A stretch of 64,000 nucleotides of DNA from Bin87 sp963665395. GTDB taxonomy: Bacteria > Chloroflexota > Dehalococcoidia > Lucifugimonadales > UBA3495. Both the position numbers and the translations under genes were made by a program. Under the pieces are notes generated by a model. It did no database searches, was not told the DNA's origin, and was given only the letters and a program-made list of their open reading frames with translations. Numbering within the stretch: the stretch's first letter is position 1; each line of letters starts with the position of its first letter. The stretch covers positions 3,224,001 to 3,288,000 of the forward strand of contig OY762251.1 of NCBI GenBank assembly GCA_963665395.2. Direction: 5' to 3'. Of this stretch, positions 32,841 through 42,268 are shown one piece after another.

Positions 32841-33995
32841 CTACCGCGTCAGGATATGCACCGTGGTGACGTCCCCGGCGCCGGAACACTGGGCCACTCC
32901 GACCCGGGCGTTTTCCACCTGGCGCGGCCCGGCTTCGCCCCGCAATTGCAGCACTGTTTCATGAACCATTCGGATACCGGAGGCTCCGAAAGGATGGCCC
33001 ATGGCCAGCAGCCCTCCGTCCGTATTCACCGGAATGTCGCCGCCCAACGCCGTCCGGCCTGCCACGGTAGCCTGCCACGCCTCTCCAAAGGGTGTCAGAT
33101 GCAGCGCCTCAATCTGCTGCAACTCGCCAATGGTCGCCGCGTCATGCACCTGCGCCAAGTCCACGTCCTCCGGTCCAATACCCGCCATCTCGTAAGCCTG
33201 CAACGCCGCCGGCTCGGTGCGGTACGGACTGAACGCGGAGTGGTCGCTGCCCCGGCCGTTGTAGTTCCCGGACGTCAGGGCCGCGGCCACCACGCGAATC
33301 GCCCGGCTCCGGTCAATGCCGTAGGTATCCAGCGCGTCCGCCGCGCAAAGCACCGCCGCCGCCCCTCCCTCGCTGGTGGGACAACACTGGTACAGCGTCA
33401 GCGGGTCGGCGATCAGCCGTGAGTTCAGCACGTCCTCCACCGAGTAGGTTTCCTTCCGATGCGCGTAGGGGTTCATGGATGCGTTCTGCCGCGCCTTCAC
33501 CGACACCTGCGCCAAGGCCGACGCCGGCGCGCCCGTCTCCTCCATGTAGCGTTTCATGCGCAGCGCGTAACCGGCCATCATGTGATCGCCGCCGATGTAC
33601 CGCGCGGGGCTGTTCTCCGCCGTAACCGTAACCGGGCCGCCGGGCACCTTCTCCGCGCCGAACGCCAACGCCAGGTCAAACACCCCTGACGTAATGCCCC
33701 AATACGCCTGCCAGAAGGCAGTCGAGCCGCTGGAGCACGCGTTCTCTACGTTGATGATGGGAACTCCGGTTAGCCCCAACTGCGCCAGCGTCGTCTCCCC
33801 TATCGACATACCGTGGTAATAGACGTGCCCAAAGTACGCCACCGGGATCGCCTGCCACGGCACCCCGGAATCCTGTAGCGCGTCAACCACCGCGTCCCGG
33901 GCCAGGTCCGACAGGCTTTGCTCCGGAAACCGCCCGAACGGGTGCAACCCCACGCCAGCTACCATAACCTCACGACCGGGACGAAACTGCGTCAT
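32841..33995 (-). CDS. thiolase-family acyl-CoA transferase (SCP-x/non-decarboxylating type)
   Basis: This is a 384-residue thiolase-like protein. The nucleophilic Cys is in INVENACSSGSTAFWQAYWG. The usual His is in NTDGGLLAMGHPFGASGIR and a C-terminal Cys in VAQCSGAGD. This subfamily typically works with a DUF35 OB-fold partner, which is indeed encoded just upstream on the same strand. The role is probably cleavage or formation of a beta-ketoacyl-CoA, possibly of sterol or branched substrates. Stop at 32841. Confidence 0.88.
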   Translation of the reverse strand: MTQFRPGREVMVAGVGLHPFGRFPEQSLSDLARDAVVDALQDSGVPWQAIPVAYFGHVYYHGMSIGETTLAQLGLTGVPIINVENACSSGSTAFWQAYWGITSGVFDLALAFGAEKVPGGPVTVTAENSPARYIGGDHMMAGYALRMKRYMEETGAPASALAQVSVKARQNASMNPYAHRKETYSVEDVLNSRLIADPLTLYQCCPTSEGGAAAVLCAADALDTYGIDRSRAIRVVAAALTSGNYNGRGSDHSAFSPYRTEPAALQAYEMAGIGPEDVDLAQVHDAATIGELQQIEALHLTPFGEAWQATVAGRTALGGDIPVNTDGGLLAMGHPFGASGIRMVHETVLQLRGEAGPRQVENARVGVAQCSGAGDVTTVHILTR

Positions 33996-33997
33996 AA

Positions 33998-34124
33998 ATC
34001 CCCCTCGTTATTGCGAGCCATCCCCTTGTCACTGCGAACACATCCCCTTGTCACTGCGAACACATCCCCTTGTCATTGCGAGCCATCCCCTTGTCATTGC
34101 GAGCGCAGCGTGGCAATCTCGTCG
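33998..34124. repeat. tandem repeat of about 22-24 bp, five units
   Basis: Five units of cattgcgagccatccccttgt / cactgcgaacacatccccttgt type lie between the thiolase and DUF35 genes. The last runs into a full cattgcgagcgcagcgtggc palindrome. The units look like amplification of a truncated dispersed palindrome. No spacers, so not a CRISPR. Confidence 0.8.
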
Positions 34125-34127
34125 CCC

Positions 34128-34535
34128 CTACGCCGGCCGCCACTTATACACGACGCGCTCCGAACCCTCTACGCCGGCCATCGCCACTGTCCGCAACGCC
34201 AGCGCCACCGGCATTCCGACTTTCAGGTCATCGTGCGCGCAGTCCACCACCTCCGCCAGCACGTGGGGCCCTTCCGGCAGCTCCACCTCGCCCAGCACGT
34301 AGGGAACCGGCCCGGGCCACCCGGGCGGCGGGACCCGCACGATGGTATAGCTGTACAGCGTCCCCTCCGACGCCAGTTCAATCGCCTCGAGATCCGGGGA
34401 CGTGCAGGACTGGCAAAACGTAGCCGGCCCGAAGACGCACACTCCGCAGTGCGGGCACCGCATCCCCAGCAGCGCTCCCCGCTCACCGCTGTCATCGATC
34501 AGCCGCAAGCACCTGTCATCTACGGAAACTGCCAT
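34128..34535 (-). CDS. DUF35 OB-fold zinc-ribbon acyl-CoA-associated protein
   Basis: This is a 135-residue protein. The N-terminal rubredoxin-like zinc ribbon is MRCPHCGVCVFGPATFCQSC; the rest is an OB fold (LYSYTIVRVPPPGWPGPVPYV). DUF35 proteins act as obligate partners of SCP-x-like thiolases, which matches the thiolase encoded next. The tandem repeat separates the two genes but they share strand. The ATG at 34535 is the first in frame. Confidence 0.88.
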   Translation of the reverse strand: MAVSVDDRCLRLIDDSGERGALLGMRCPHCGVCVFGPATFCQSCTSPDLEAIELASEGTLYSYTIVRVPPPGWPGPVPYVLGEVELPEGPHVLAEVVDCAHDDLKVGMPVALALRTVAMAGVEGSERVVYKWRPA

Positions 34536-34751
34536 GTCTCATCCGCAAAAAGTTACCAGTATTGGGCTCCTTCGAAAACGAGCCACTGGCAGTCTAAAAC
34601 TCCCCCAAATCACTGTCAATTGAACCACCAGGGTCGGGTTGCGTTTCAATTGAGAAAATTGCGAAACTCCGAGTCACGAACTGCGGCGACTGAAAATGGT
34701 CGGGTGGTGACGGTTAGCGTCTTGGCATAACGTAGGTTGACAGCCTTCCGG

Positions 34752-34767
34752 TGCTGCAATTGCAGCA
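34752..34767. promoter_or_regulatory. 16-bp perfect palindrome upstream of the HerA remnant
   Basis: TGCTGCAATTGCAGCA lies 25 nt before the ATG at 34793 and just after TTGACA at 34737-34742. It has the shape of an operator for a dimeric repressor. No regulator gene is adjacent. Confidence 0.45.
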
Positions 34768-34792
34768 GTCCAACCTCCTGAGGGAAACCACG

Positions 34793-35560
34793 ATGGTTCT
34801 GGAAACGCCCGAAAGCGGGAGCGTACCAATTCTCGACACGCTGATACAAAGCGCCGGCCAATCCACGTTAACCCCTTTCCGCGACCGGGCTAAATTCGTC
34901 GGCAGCGTGTACACCATCTCGTACACCAACGCCGTAGTCGCTGTGTACGACCACGATCGTGAACAGGCTGGCGACTTACCCAAGAATGGGTTTCTGATGC
35001 CAGCCAAGAGAGAAGGCGACGAGTCGTTCATCCTGCTCAGAATCCAAAACGAGGCCCGGCTCCCCGCTGCTGCCGCCAACGACCAGACCAGGCAAGAAAG
35101 CATCGAGGACTCAGGAAGTCAAGGACCATGGGCTGACCGCCTCCCCAGCTGGGTAAGGGACAAAATGTCCCTGCACGGATTGGAATGCGCTGTCTTGGGC
35201 ACTTTCATTCCCCGTGACGACGGCGCGTACCGCTACGCGGAAGACATCGCCAACTACTACGCCGTCAACGAACTGATGGTGTGGAAACCGGACGCCGAGT
35301 CGCTGGACTTGATCGTAAATCACCAGCACCGCACCAACGACATTCCAATTGCCCGAAAAGCGGCCAAAATAGGCCGCACCAGATTCGCAGCCGCGGATGC
35401 CGACGACGCGACCGGAGGCGACTTCAGGATCAACCCCACGGACATCATGAAACGGCGCACCGCATACTTCGGGATGTCGCGCTCCGGCAAATCCAACGGC
35501 CTCAAAATCGTAGCTGAAAACATCTACCGGATTCGGGAGGACAATGCAGCCCACCGCATC
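34793..35560 (+). pseudogene. herA: HerA-like ATPase, N-terminal part only
   Basis: About 255 residues are left. The N-terminal barrel-like domain (FRDRAKFVGSVYTISYTNAV) is followed by the start of the ATPase core with Walker A in AYFGMSRSGKSNGLKIVAEN. HerA is a hexameric DNA-pumping ATPase that works with NurA. The reading stops being HerA-like soon after Walker A; Walker B and the rest of the core, about 250 residues, are missing. The frame then runs out of phase over the NurA sequence to a stop at 35677. AGGG precedes the ATG at 34793. A deletion joining herA to nurA explains this. Confidence 0.72.
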
Positions 35561-36846
35561 GGGCAGCGATCCGAGCCATTGCCGAAAGCGGAGTGGTGGA
35601 CGCTTTCCGTGCGGACCTGCAGGAAAGGCACAGCGGGCAGCCCTTGCCGCTGCCTCCATTCCAACCCTGCCCGGTAGGGACATCGCGAACCCACATCCTG
35701 GCCATCGACGGATCGGACATCTACGAGCCGATCCCCGGAGCGCTACCGTCCACCGAAGCCGGCTTGGTTTCCCTGGGGATGGTGGTGATGGACCTGAAGA
35801 AGCTCGAAACGTTGACACGCCTCCCAGAGAGCGGCGCGGTCAACCCGCGGTACCTGCGAGAAACCGAAAAAGGCGAAAGCTTGGGAATGATGCTCCCGGG
35901 CATGAACGCCGGTAAAAAAGACGGCACAGACCCAAGGACCTGGTTCAGGCAGATTTTTAACAGTGAACTGGAAAAGGCAAGCGTAGGCGGTGAGACTTTT
36001 GCCGAAACGCTGCGCCACCTACTCGGTTCCGACCACAAGATCGATCACTGCCCGAACCCGGACTGCTCGGCAGAAAACCTGAGCTTGCCATGCCCGAGCC
36101 AAGTAGATTGCTGCCCAACTTGCGGCGTCGAAGTCCTGCTCACGGACGGCCTACGGATTCATACGCAATTTGTGGAAAACACCCCACCAACAGAGTGCCA
36201 CAGCCGGGTCCGTGACACGCTGGAAATCCTGGCGTTGGTGAACAGCCTGCGTTACCTTGTGCAGTCTGAGGCGGGTCGCATTGCCATTGGCAACACTGCA
36301 TTTGTAATGGACGGACCACTCGCCGCGTTCGGAACGATTGCAGTTTTAGCGCAGGCCGTCCGCAAGGAACTCCGAAACGTCCAAAGCGCGCTCAATGAGA
36401 AACACCCGGGGACATTGCTCCTGGTAATGTCCGGGGTCAAGAGCGGACCGTTCGTGAACCACGTCGAGGAACTGGACCGCGCCCCAGCGCCCGGGCAAAA
36501 CATTCCAAATGATCACTTGTGGCTGCCAGACAACGACTACATTAGGGCCAACATAGTGGCCCGCCATTCAAACAGCCCAACTCCGTGGGGCGAGTTGACA
36601 TACTACGGGCGACCGCTTGTGATGAAAACCAAAAACGGTCAGCGACTAGTGCTCAACATCGCTCAGCCTGAGGAGGAACCGCCTCTCACTAACGCCGTGC
36701 CTCCCTTGGCGCTGGCGGACGCAGTCAACACGGCCGGACCTTTGGGGGTCGGCACCGACCAATTCCTCGCGCTGCGCCGTGCGCACAATCGGGCCGCAAT
36801 TCCACTTCGCGCCGGCACAGATTTAATCAGAAGTCTTGCGCCATGA
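35545..36846 (+). pseudogene. nurA: NurA-like nuclease, 5'-truncated
   Basis: The frame reads AAIRAIAESGVVDAFRADLQ upstream of the first ATG at 35593, then HILAIDGSDIYEP (NurA Asp-Gly-Ser motif) and, later, NTAFVMDGPLAAFG (second catalytic Asp region). An inserted zinc ribbon (CPNPDC, CPTCGVEV) lies between. NurA is a nuclease partner of HerA. The first residues appear lost in the deletion that also removed the end of herA. It may still make a protein from 35593. The TGA at 36844 overlaps the ATG of the next gene. Confidence 0.7.
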
Positions 36847-37169
36847 CGGAAGACATACATAAGCAATCAGCTTTGAAGCCACCGTGGCCACGGAACACGG
36901 CCGCAGGCCGCTGGTATGGATTGGGGCGGTACTTGACGATGTTTCCGCCGGCCTTCGTTCAGGACGCCGTAGGCAACCTTACGAAAGCCGGGGAACCCGT
37001 CTTGGACCCGTTTTGCGGTCGAGGAAACGGTCCGTTCACTGCCGCAGTAATGGGCCGCGGACCGCTTTTTCAAAAGATTGAGCGGCGCGCTCGATGGCCC
37101 CAGTGTAGTTGGACGGATACCAGTAACCCTTTTTTGGATGGCGCTGAGTGGGCGGTGGTTACGGTTTAG
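36843..37169 (+). pseudogene. DNA methyltransferase remnant (N-terminal 65 residues)
   Basis: The frame starts with an ATGA overlap onto nurA. YGLGRYLTMFPPAFVQDAV is followed by motif I, VLDPFCGRGNGPFTAAVMG, as in N4-cytosine/N6-adenine DNA methyltransferases. After about residue 65 the similarity ends and the frame continues through unrelated sequence to a TAG overlapping the neighbouring convergent gene. The catalytic motif is absent, so no activity is expected. It was probably the modification arm of the HerA-NurA cassette. Confidence 0.68.
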
Positions 37170-38280
37170 GCTCGCACCGGTAAGGTGTGCTCACCGGCGG
37201 ATTGGTGACCAGGCAGATGGTGCGTTCCGCCCGAACTCGGTTCACCACGTACACCATCGGATCCTCCGGCAATCCGGCGTAATGCACCAGGATCTGCTCG
37301 TTGCCGTCATCGTCCAAAATAGGTTGATCGTCTTGGTCCACTTCAATGTGCCCGCCTCCGATATAGAACTCGTGGGTTTTCTCCTGGGTGGAAATGCGCA
37401 CCGTGGTGTCCGCCGGATTCAAACCGTACTTCGGGTCGCCGGCGCCCGTTTCGTCAACGTGCCAACCGCCGGGATTATCCGGCCCTCCCGGTTTCCCCGG
37501 CTGGGCCAGCCATTGCAGTTGCGATGTCCACCACTCGGGCGGCGCCACCGCTGCACGATCATCTCCAACGGTAACGTACCAGGTGCGTACGCCGGGTTCG
37601 GGAGCATAGGATGCCGTTACGCCATTATGGGTAACCTCAAAGCCCGTGACGTCCCGAAAGTCCTCTTCGTAAAAATAGCCCAACTCAATCGGTGGCGGCA
37701 CGAACGGCGGGCTGACCACCAGACAGTTGACCACCCTGGCCCAAACCTCCGGCACCGTGAACAGTTGAGTGGAGCCGGCCACCGTCATGTAGTTGTAGCC
37801 CTCGTCCGGCGTTTTGTTGCCCAACCAGAATTCATAGGACAGCCCGGTTTCCTCGGTTATCTTGATCACGCTTTCTGCCGGCTCCAGGCCGTACTGTGCC
37901 GGGTTTTCTATCGTCGTGCCCAGGACCCGGTTAACTTTAGGACCGCTCAGCAGCAGTGGGGTGCCCGCCCATTTGGGGTGGTGGACCTCCTCGCGTTCTT
38001 CCCCCTGTACGATGTACCACTTCCCCCGTCCCAGGTCTTTGTCGTATGAGATCGATAGCTCCTCCCCCGTGAACGCGATTTGCTCATCCGAACACTCGAT
38101 AGAGTCGCCGGCCTGTCCCCGGTGGATGACCTCCACCTGCACGATGGCGTCGTCATCGATCCGCCAGGCCCACGGCTCTTCCTCCGGCCTGGTGTCCTGC
38201 TCCCACGGCTTAAACCAAAGCGCCAGCGCACCGAAAAGCGCCAGCACAAATACCAGCAAAATCGTCAACCGGACGTTCAT
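37159..38280 (-). CDS. DUF4340-containing lipoprotein-like/membrane-anchored protein
   Basis: This is a 373-residue protein with one N-terminal membrane helix (LTILLVFVLALFGALALWF) and a long extracytoplasmic part. It contains two DUF4340-like units (GPKVNRVLGTTIENPAQYGL, DPKYGLNPADTTVRI). It is the last gene of a four-gene operon after ATPase, permease and GldG-like protein. In other bacteria the same set forms a Gld-type ABC system. Function of the DUF4340 part is not known. Confidence 0.82.
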   Translation of the reverse strand: MNVRLTILLVFVLALFGALALWFKPWEQDTRPEEEPWAWRIDDDAIVQVEVIHRGQAGDSIECSDEQIAFTGEELSISYDKDLGRGKWYIVQGEEREEVHHPKWAGTPLLLSGPKVNRVLGTTIENPAQYGLEPAESVIKITEETGLSYEFWLGNKTPDEGYNYMTVAGSTQLFTVPEVWARVVNCLVVSPPFVPPPIELGYFYEEDFRDVTGFEVTHNGVTASYAPEPGVRTWYVTVGDDRAAVAPPEWWTSQLQWLAQPGKPGGPDNPGGWHVDETGAGDPKYGLNPADTTVRISTQEKTHEFYIGGGHIEVDQDDQPILDDDGNEQILVHYAGLPEDPMVYVVNRVRAERTICLVTNPPVSTPYRCEPKP

Positions 38281-38449
38281 ATCCTGATCGTTACCCCGTC
38301 ATTATCATGAAAATAGCCCCCTCTCCCTTGATGGGAGAGGGTTGGGGTGAGGGTGTTCCCCTGCCCAATGCGCCAATTTCATTCCTCATACGTGGCCTCA
38401 GCAACGCCATCCGCAATTCCTACGACAGCCGGAATCCAGGCTCTCTGCC

Positions 38450-40270
38450 CTAGCGACGAACCCACCACACCACCACCGCCATAATCCCCATCAACCCGGG
38501 CAGCAACAGCCACGTCGAGAACCGCACGAAGTTGAACTCGTTCTCGTCCAGGTTCCACTCCCGGTACACAAACTCCCGGTCGCGTATGGACACCAGGGAA
38601 TAGTCTCCCATCAGGTAATTCGCTGTGTTGAGGAACAACGCCGCGCTGGAACCCCGCTCCACGTTTTGATTGGAAATGAAATCGGAGTCTCCGAACACCG
38701 TCAACTTGGCGATCTGGTTATTCGGCGGGGCGGCCTCCAGCGCCGGCGAGCCCACCGGGCCGGCGATGTCCAGATACAGCGCCGGGAAAAAGGTTCCCTG
38801 CGGATCAACGCTCTCCGGGTCAACCCCCTCGGCCGGGTCAATGGGGTCGATGCGTTCGATGTCGTCGATCAACCGCGCCGACGGTGTTGAGAACGCGATG
38901 GGGACCGGCGCTCGCGTGTTGGTGTCCTCAATGATCGGATCGAGAGACGCCGCTCCGGGCATGAACGCCACGCTCAGCGGCTGGCCGCGCGGGGTGATGA
39001 TCTCCGGCGGAGCTTGGGGATAGTACCGGCCCACCCGCAGCGTGCGCGGCGCGTTGGGCTGGGAACCCTCGATGTCGCGGATGTAACCCTCGCTCACGAT
39101 CACGCCCCACAGGGCCAGGAACGCCCGGAAGGTATTGTGAGTGTCCGGTTCAGCCAGGAAGATCAGCCGCGCCCCCTCCCGCCTCGGCGTTCCGTCCGGC
39201 TCTCGCCCTGCCATGTAGTAATTCAGCGCGTCGGCGTGGGCCACCGGCAGCTCTCCCGTCGGGCCGGCTATGACCAGCAGCGCCGCGTCATCCGGCACCG
39301 ATACCTCTTCATCCGTCGGCGACCAGAAGAGGGTTTCTACCGCGTAGTTGTCCACTTCCAAACCCTGCCGAATCTTCAGGTAACCGTCCTCGACTTCCCG
39401 GTCAATACTGCGTTCGCCGTGTCCGTTGAGAAAATAAACCTTCTTCTGTTCGGTCTCCGTCGCCACCAGTAGCGCGGTGTAAAGGTCCTGTTCCAGCCGG
39501 CTGTACGCGGGATCGGTGGGTTGCACCAGGTCGATAAGCTCCGTGCCCACCGCCGATACCGCCAACGTTTCATATGCGGTTACGCCTTGGCTGCGCGCCA
39601 GGTCGGCCTCCCTCTGCGGATCCACAAACTGGTAGGTCAGATTGGAACTCCGCCGGCTGAATTCGCTCAACGTGGTCTCAACCTTCCCTAACCGCGTCAG
39701 CATGTCAATATCCCGGATCTCGTCCGGATAATAGGCGATGATGCTGATGGGCCGGTCCAGGTTGTCCAGCAGGTCCCGCGAGCGCTCCGCCAGCGAAAAC
39801 TGGTTGGTGGCCGTCGTGTCGGCGCGGATGTGATTCTCGAATCCCACGTAGTTCGCCAACACCACCAACCCGATGAACGCCGCTGTCATAATCACCGTGT
39901 TCACGCCATATCGCCCGGTCCGGCTGAAAAACGCCGCCAGCACCTGGCTGAAATACGAAATCCCCACCAACAGAACCAGCACCGCGCCGATGCCCAGTAC
40001 TATGCCCCCATACAGCTTCAGCGAGCCGATGAACGCCAGCAGCACCGCGCCCACGATCAATCCGACCACCCCCGCGATGAGGATTGGCGCGTAAAAAATC
40101 GTTACGAAGTCGAACGCCGGCTCAATGAAGGAGAACAGTGTCCGGGACTGCTCTTCCAGCGCCGGAGAGTCGGCAGCGCCGGCTGTTTGATCCGGCGGAC
40201 CACCCTGCCGGCCGCGTCCTCGCTGCCGGCGCCAGTCTCGAGGTGCCTCGTCAGTGCGCTCCTGGCTCAT
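38450..40270 (-). CDS. GldG-like ABC transporter auxiliary protein
   Basis: This is a 606-residue membrane protein. Three hydrophobic helices in the first 160 residues and one at the C-terminus (LLLPGLMGIMAVVVWWVRR) flank a large external domain (about 175-580) with IIAYYPDEIRD and VYFLNGHGERSID, typical of GldG-type ABC auxiliary subunits. It starts one base after the permease stop. A 168-bp gap before the DUF4340 gene holds only a common palindromic repeat. Confidence 0.82.
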   Translation of the reverse strand: MSQERTDEAPRDWRRQRGRGRQGGPPDQTAGAADSPALEEQSRTLFSFIEPAFDFVTIFYAPILIAGVVGLIVGAVLLAFIGSLKLYGGIVLGIGAVLVLLVGISYFSQVLAAFFSRTGRYGVNTVIMTAAFIGLVVLANYVGFENHIRADTTATNQFSLAERSRDLLDNLDRPISIIAYYPDEIRDIDMLTRLGKVETTLSEFSRRSSNLTYQFVDPQREADLARSQGVTAYETLAVSAVGTELIDLVQPTDPAYSRLEQDLYTALLVATETEQKKVYFLNGHGERSIDREVEDGYLKIRQGLEVDNYAVETLFWSPTDEEVSVPDDAALLVIAGPTGELPVAHADALNYYMAGREPDGTPRREGARLIFLAEPDTHNTFRAFLALWGVIVSEGYIRDIEGSQPNAPRTLRVGRYYPQAPPEIITPRGQPLSVAFMPGAASLDPIIEDTNTRAPVPIAFSTPSARLIDDIERIDPIDPAEGVDPESVDPQGTFFPALYLDIAGPVGSPALEAAPPNNQIAKLTVFGDSDFISNQNVERGSSAALFLNTANYLMGDYSLVSIRDREFVYREWNLDENEFNFVRFSTWLLLPGLMGIMAVVVWWVRR

Positions 40271-40271
40271 C

Positions 40272-40985
40272 CTACCTCCAGCGACGCGACTCCAGCGCCC
40301 TTATCGACAGGAACAGGAACAATGCCGTCACGGTCAGGAAATACACGATGTGGGCCGAATCCACGATCCCCCGGTCGAAATCGTTGAAGTGGCTGGTGAA
40401 CCCCAACTGGTTGAACACCGTCGCCCATACCCCCGTAACCACGTCGCCGATGAACGAGGTCGCGTACAGCACCACCAGAATGCCCGTGCCCACCACGGCG
40501 GCGATGATCTGATTGCTGGTTAGGGTGGAGGTGAGAATACCCACCGCCAACGCAGCCATTCCGTACAATACCAACCCCAGGTAACCGGAATAAATCGGCC
40601 CCGGATCCGGCGTCGCAAACACCAGCAGCAACACGACATAATATGAAGTCAACGCCAGCAGGAACAGCAGGAACACGAAGCTGGCCAAGTATTTCCCCAG
40701 GATGACCTCCCAGTCCCGGACCGGGGAAGTCAACAACAATTCGATTGTCCCCAGCTTCTGCTCTTCGGCCAGCAACCGCATCGTCAGAGCCGGCGCCAGG
40801 GGTATCAGCAGGAACGTCGCGCCCTGGAAGAAATTGCTCAGGGACGCTTCGGGAAACGGGTTCCCCAGATCGCGCACGAAGAAAAACCCGCTCAGCGCCA
40901 TAAAGATAAGCGCCACGATGTAGGCCACCGGGCTGCTGAAGTAAATCTGGATTTCCTTGAACGCCACCGCGCGGATGGTTCGCAT
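40272..40985 (-). CDS. ABC-2 type permease (GldF-like)
   Basis: This is a 237-residue permease with six predicted membrane helices. The segment GTIELLLTSPVRDWEVILGKY is the ABC-2 coupling-helix motif. It sits between the ATPase and the GldG-like gene, 21 bp and 1 bp away. The complex probably exports or acts mechanically on an envelope substrate; gliding is only one known role of this family. Confidence 0.88.
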   Translation of the reverse strand: MRTIRAVAFKEIQIYFSSPVAYIVALIFMALSGFFFVRDLGNPFPEASLSNFFQGATFLLIPLAPALTMRLLAEEQKLGTIELLLTSPVRDWEVILGKYLASFVFLLFLLALTSYYVVLLLVFATPDPGPIYSGYLGLVLYGMAALAVGILTSTLTSNQIIAAVVGTGILVVLYATSFIGDVVTGVWATVFNQLGFTSHFNDFDRGIVDSAHIVYFLTVTALFLFLSIRALESRRWR

Positions 40986-41006
40986 AGTGCTCTTTTCCAG
41001 GATCCT

Positions 41007-42035
41007 TTAGTCCGACCACTCCGTGTCGTCTTCCGATGTGGTGACCCGCAGGAATATCTCCTCCAGGCTCATGCCGCTCATCTGCATACTGAGCAGGCCC
41101 CATCCGTTGCTGACCACCGTTCGCGATATTTCATCTCGCAGATCCCGGCCTTCCCTGAACTTGACGCGATATGCGTTGATGCCCGGGCGCGGATGGTGCG
41201 TTACCTCGGTGGCTCCATCGATGCCGCGCAAGACCGGCAGCACCTCCGCCGGCGGTCCGCTTATCTCCACTTCCAGCTGCGCCACTCCCCGCAGGTGTTG
41301 CGCCAGGTTGTTCGGCGTGTCCGCCGCCACGATGTGTCCCTCGTGGATGATCAGCACCCGCTCGCAGATCATGCTGACTTCCGGCAGGATGTGGCTGCTC
41401 AACACCACCGTCTGCTCTTGCCCCAATTCCTGGATCAGGCTCCGGGTTTCCACCACCTGGATCGGGTCGATGCCGATGGTCGGTTCGTCCAGCACCAGCA
41501 CTTCCGGCTCGTGCAGGATGGCCTGCGCAATTCCCACTCGCTGGCGGAATCCCTTGGAAAGTTTGCCAATCAGCGTCTTGCTGTAATCCTCCAACCGGCA
41601 CACGTCTATCACGTCGTCGATGCGTCTCCGGATCCGGCGCCCGGTCATCCCCCGCAGGGTGCCCATGTACTTCAGATAGCTGGTCACCGTCATTTCGGTG
41701 TGCAGCGGCACCGATTCGGGCAGGTAGCCGACCCGCTTGCGCACTTCCAGGGATTTCTCCACCACGTCGTAGCCCCCCAACGTGACCGTCCCCCGGGTCG
41801 GTGGCATGAACCCGGTGAGAATACGCATGGTCGTGGTTTTGCCGGCGCCATTCGGCCCCAGGAAACCCAGGACCTCTCCCCGCTGCACGGTGAAGTTCAC
41901 GTTCTCCACCGCCGGCATCGGCCCGTAGTAATGGGTGAGGTCGCGCACCTCTATCATCGCCTCCGGATCACCGTCAATCGACTGATCGGAGATCGCCGGT
42001 TCAACCTCTGGGCGATTGTCTGCTTGTAGTGCCAT
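41007..42035 (-). CDS. ABC transporter ATP-binding protein (GldA-like)
   Basis: This is a 342-residue ATPase: Walker A GPNGAGKTT, Q-loop GYLPESVPLH, signature LSKGFRQRVG, Walker B VLVLDEPTIGID, and switch His in LSSHILPE. The C-terminal 90 residues are the usual regulatory extension of ABC-2 exporters. The start at 42035 (MALQADNRPEVEP) is the last plausible ATG; the longer frame upstream overlaps the speD promoter region and looks non-coding. First gene of the operon. Confidence 0.92.
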   Translation of the reverse strand: MALQADNRPEVEPAISDQSIDGDPEAMIEVRDLTHYYGPMPAVENVNFTVQRGEVLGFLGPNGAGKTTTMRILTGFMPPTRGTVTLGGYDVVEKSLEVRKRVGYLPESVPLHTEMTVTSYLKYMGTLRGMTGRRIRRRIDDVIDVCRLEDYSKTLIGKLSKGFRQRVGIAQAILHEPEVLVLDEPTIGIDPIQVVETRSLIQELGQEQTVVLSSHILPEVSMICERVLIIHEGHIVAADTPNNLAQHLRGVAQLEVEISGPPAEVLPVLRGIDGATEVTHHPRPGINAYRVKFREGRDLRDEISRTVVSNGWGLLSMQMSGMSLEEIFLRVTTSEDDTEWSD

Positions 42036-42219
42036 GGTTAATCTGCTCTGGGTATGCGCTGTTCGCGAGTGACAAAATTTCCTTGACTGACATACGCCAC
42101 CGCCGGGCCGATGGATTGCCGACCCCGGCGCCGGCGGCTTGTGATTACCGAATTTTTCACCCTTTGAAACGGCGTGGCGGCTATGATATTCTATGCTTCG
42201 CAATTTCACAAGACGGCGC

Positions 42220-42248
42220 AGCCCCGTCCTCGCGGGGCTTATTTTTTC
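42220..42248 (+). terminator. terminator hairpin in the speD leader (possible attenuator)
   Basis: AGCCCCG, loop TCCTCG, CGGGGCT (7-bp stem), followed by TATTTTTT, ends about 20 nt before the speD start. Upstream, TATGAT at 42183-42188 could be a -10 box giving a short leader of about 25 nt before the hairpin. Since no gene lies upstream on this strand, the terminator must act on the speD transcript or on a separate small RNA. Confidence 0.7.
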
Positions 42249-42268
42249 GGTGGGGGCCGGACGGCAGG

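Noticed and set aside
36843..37169. A complete small methyltransferase
   Set aside because: Only motif I is present and similarity ends after about 65 residues; catalytic motif IV is missing.
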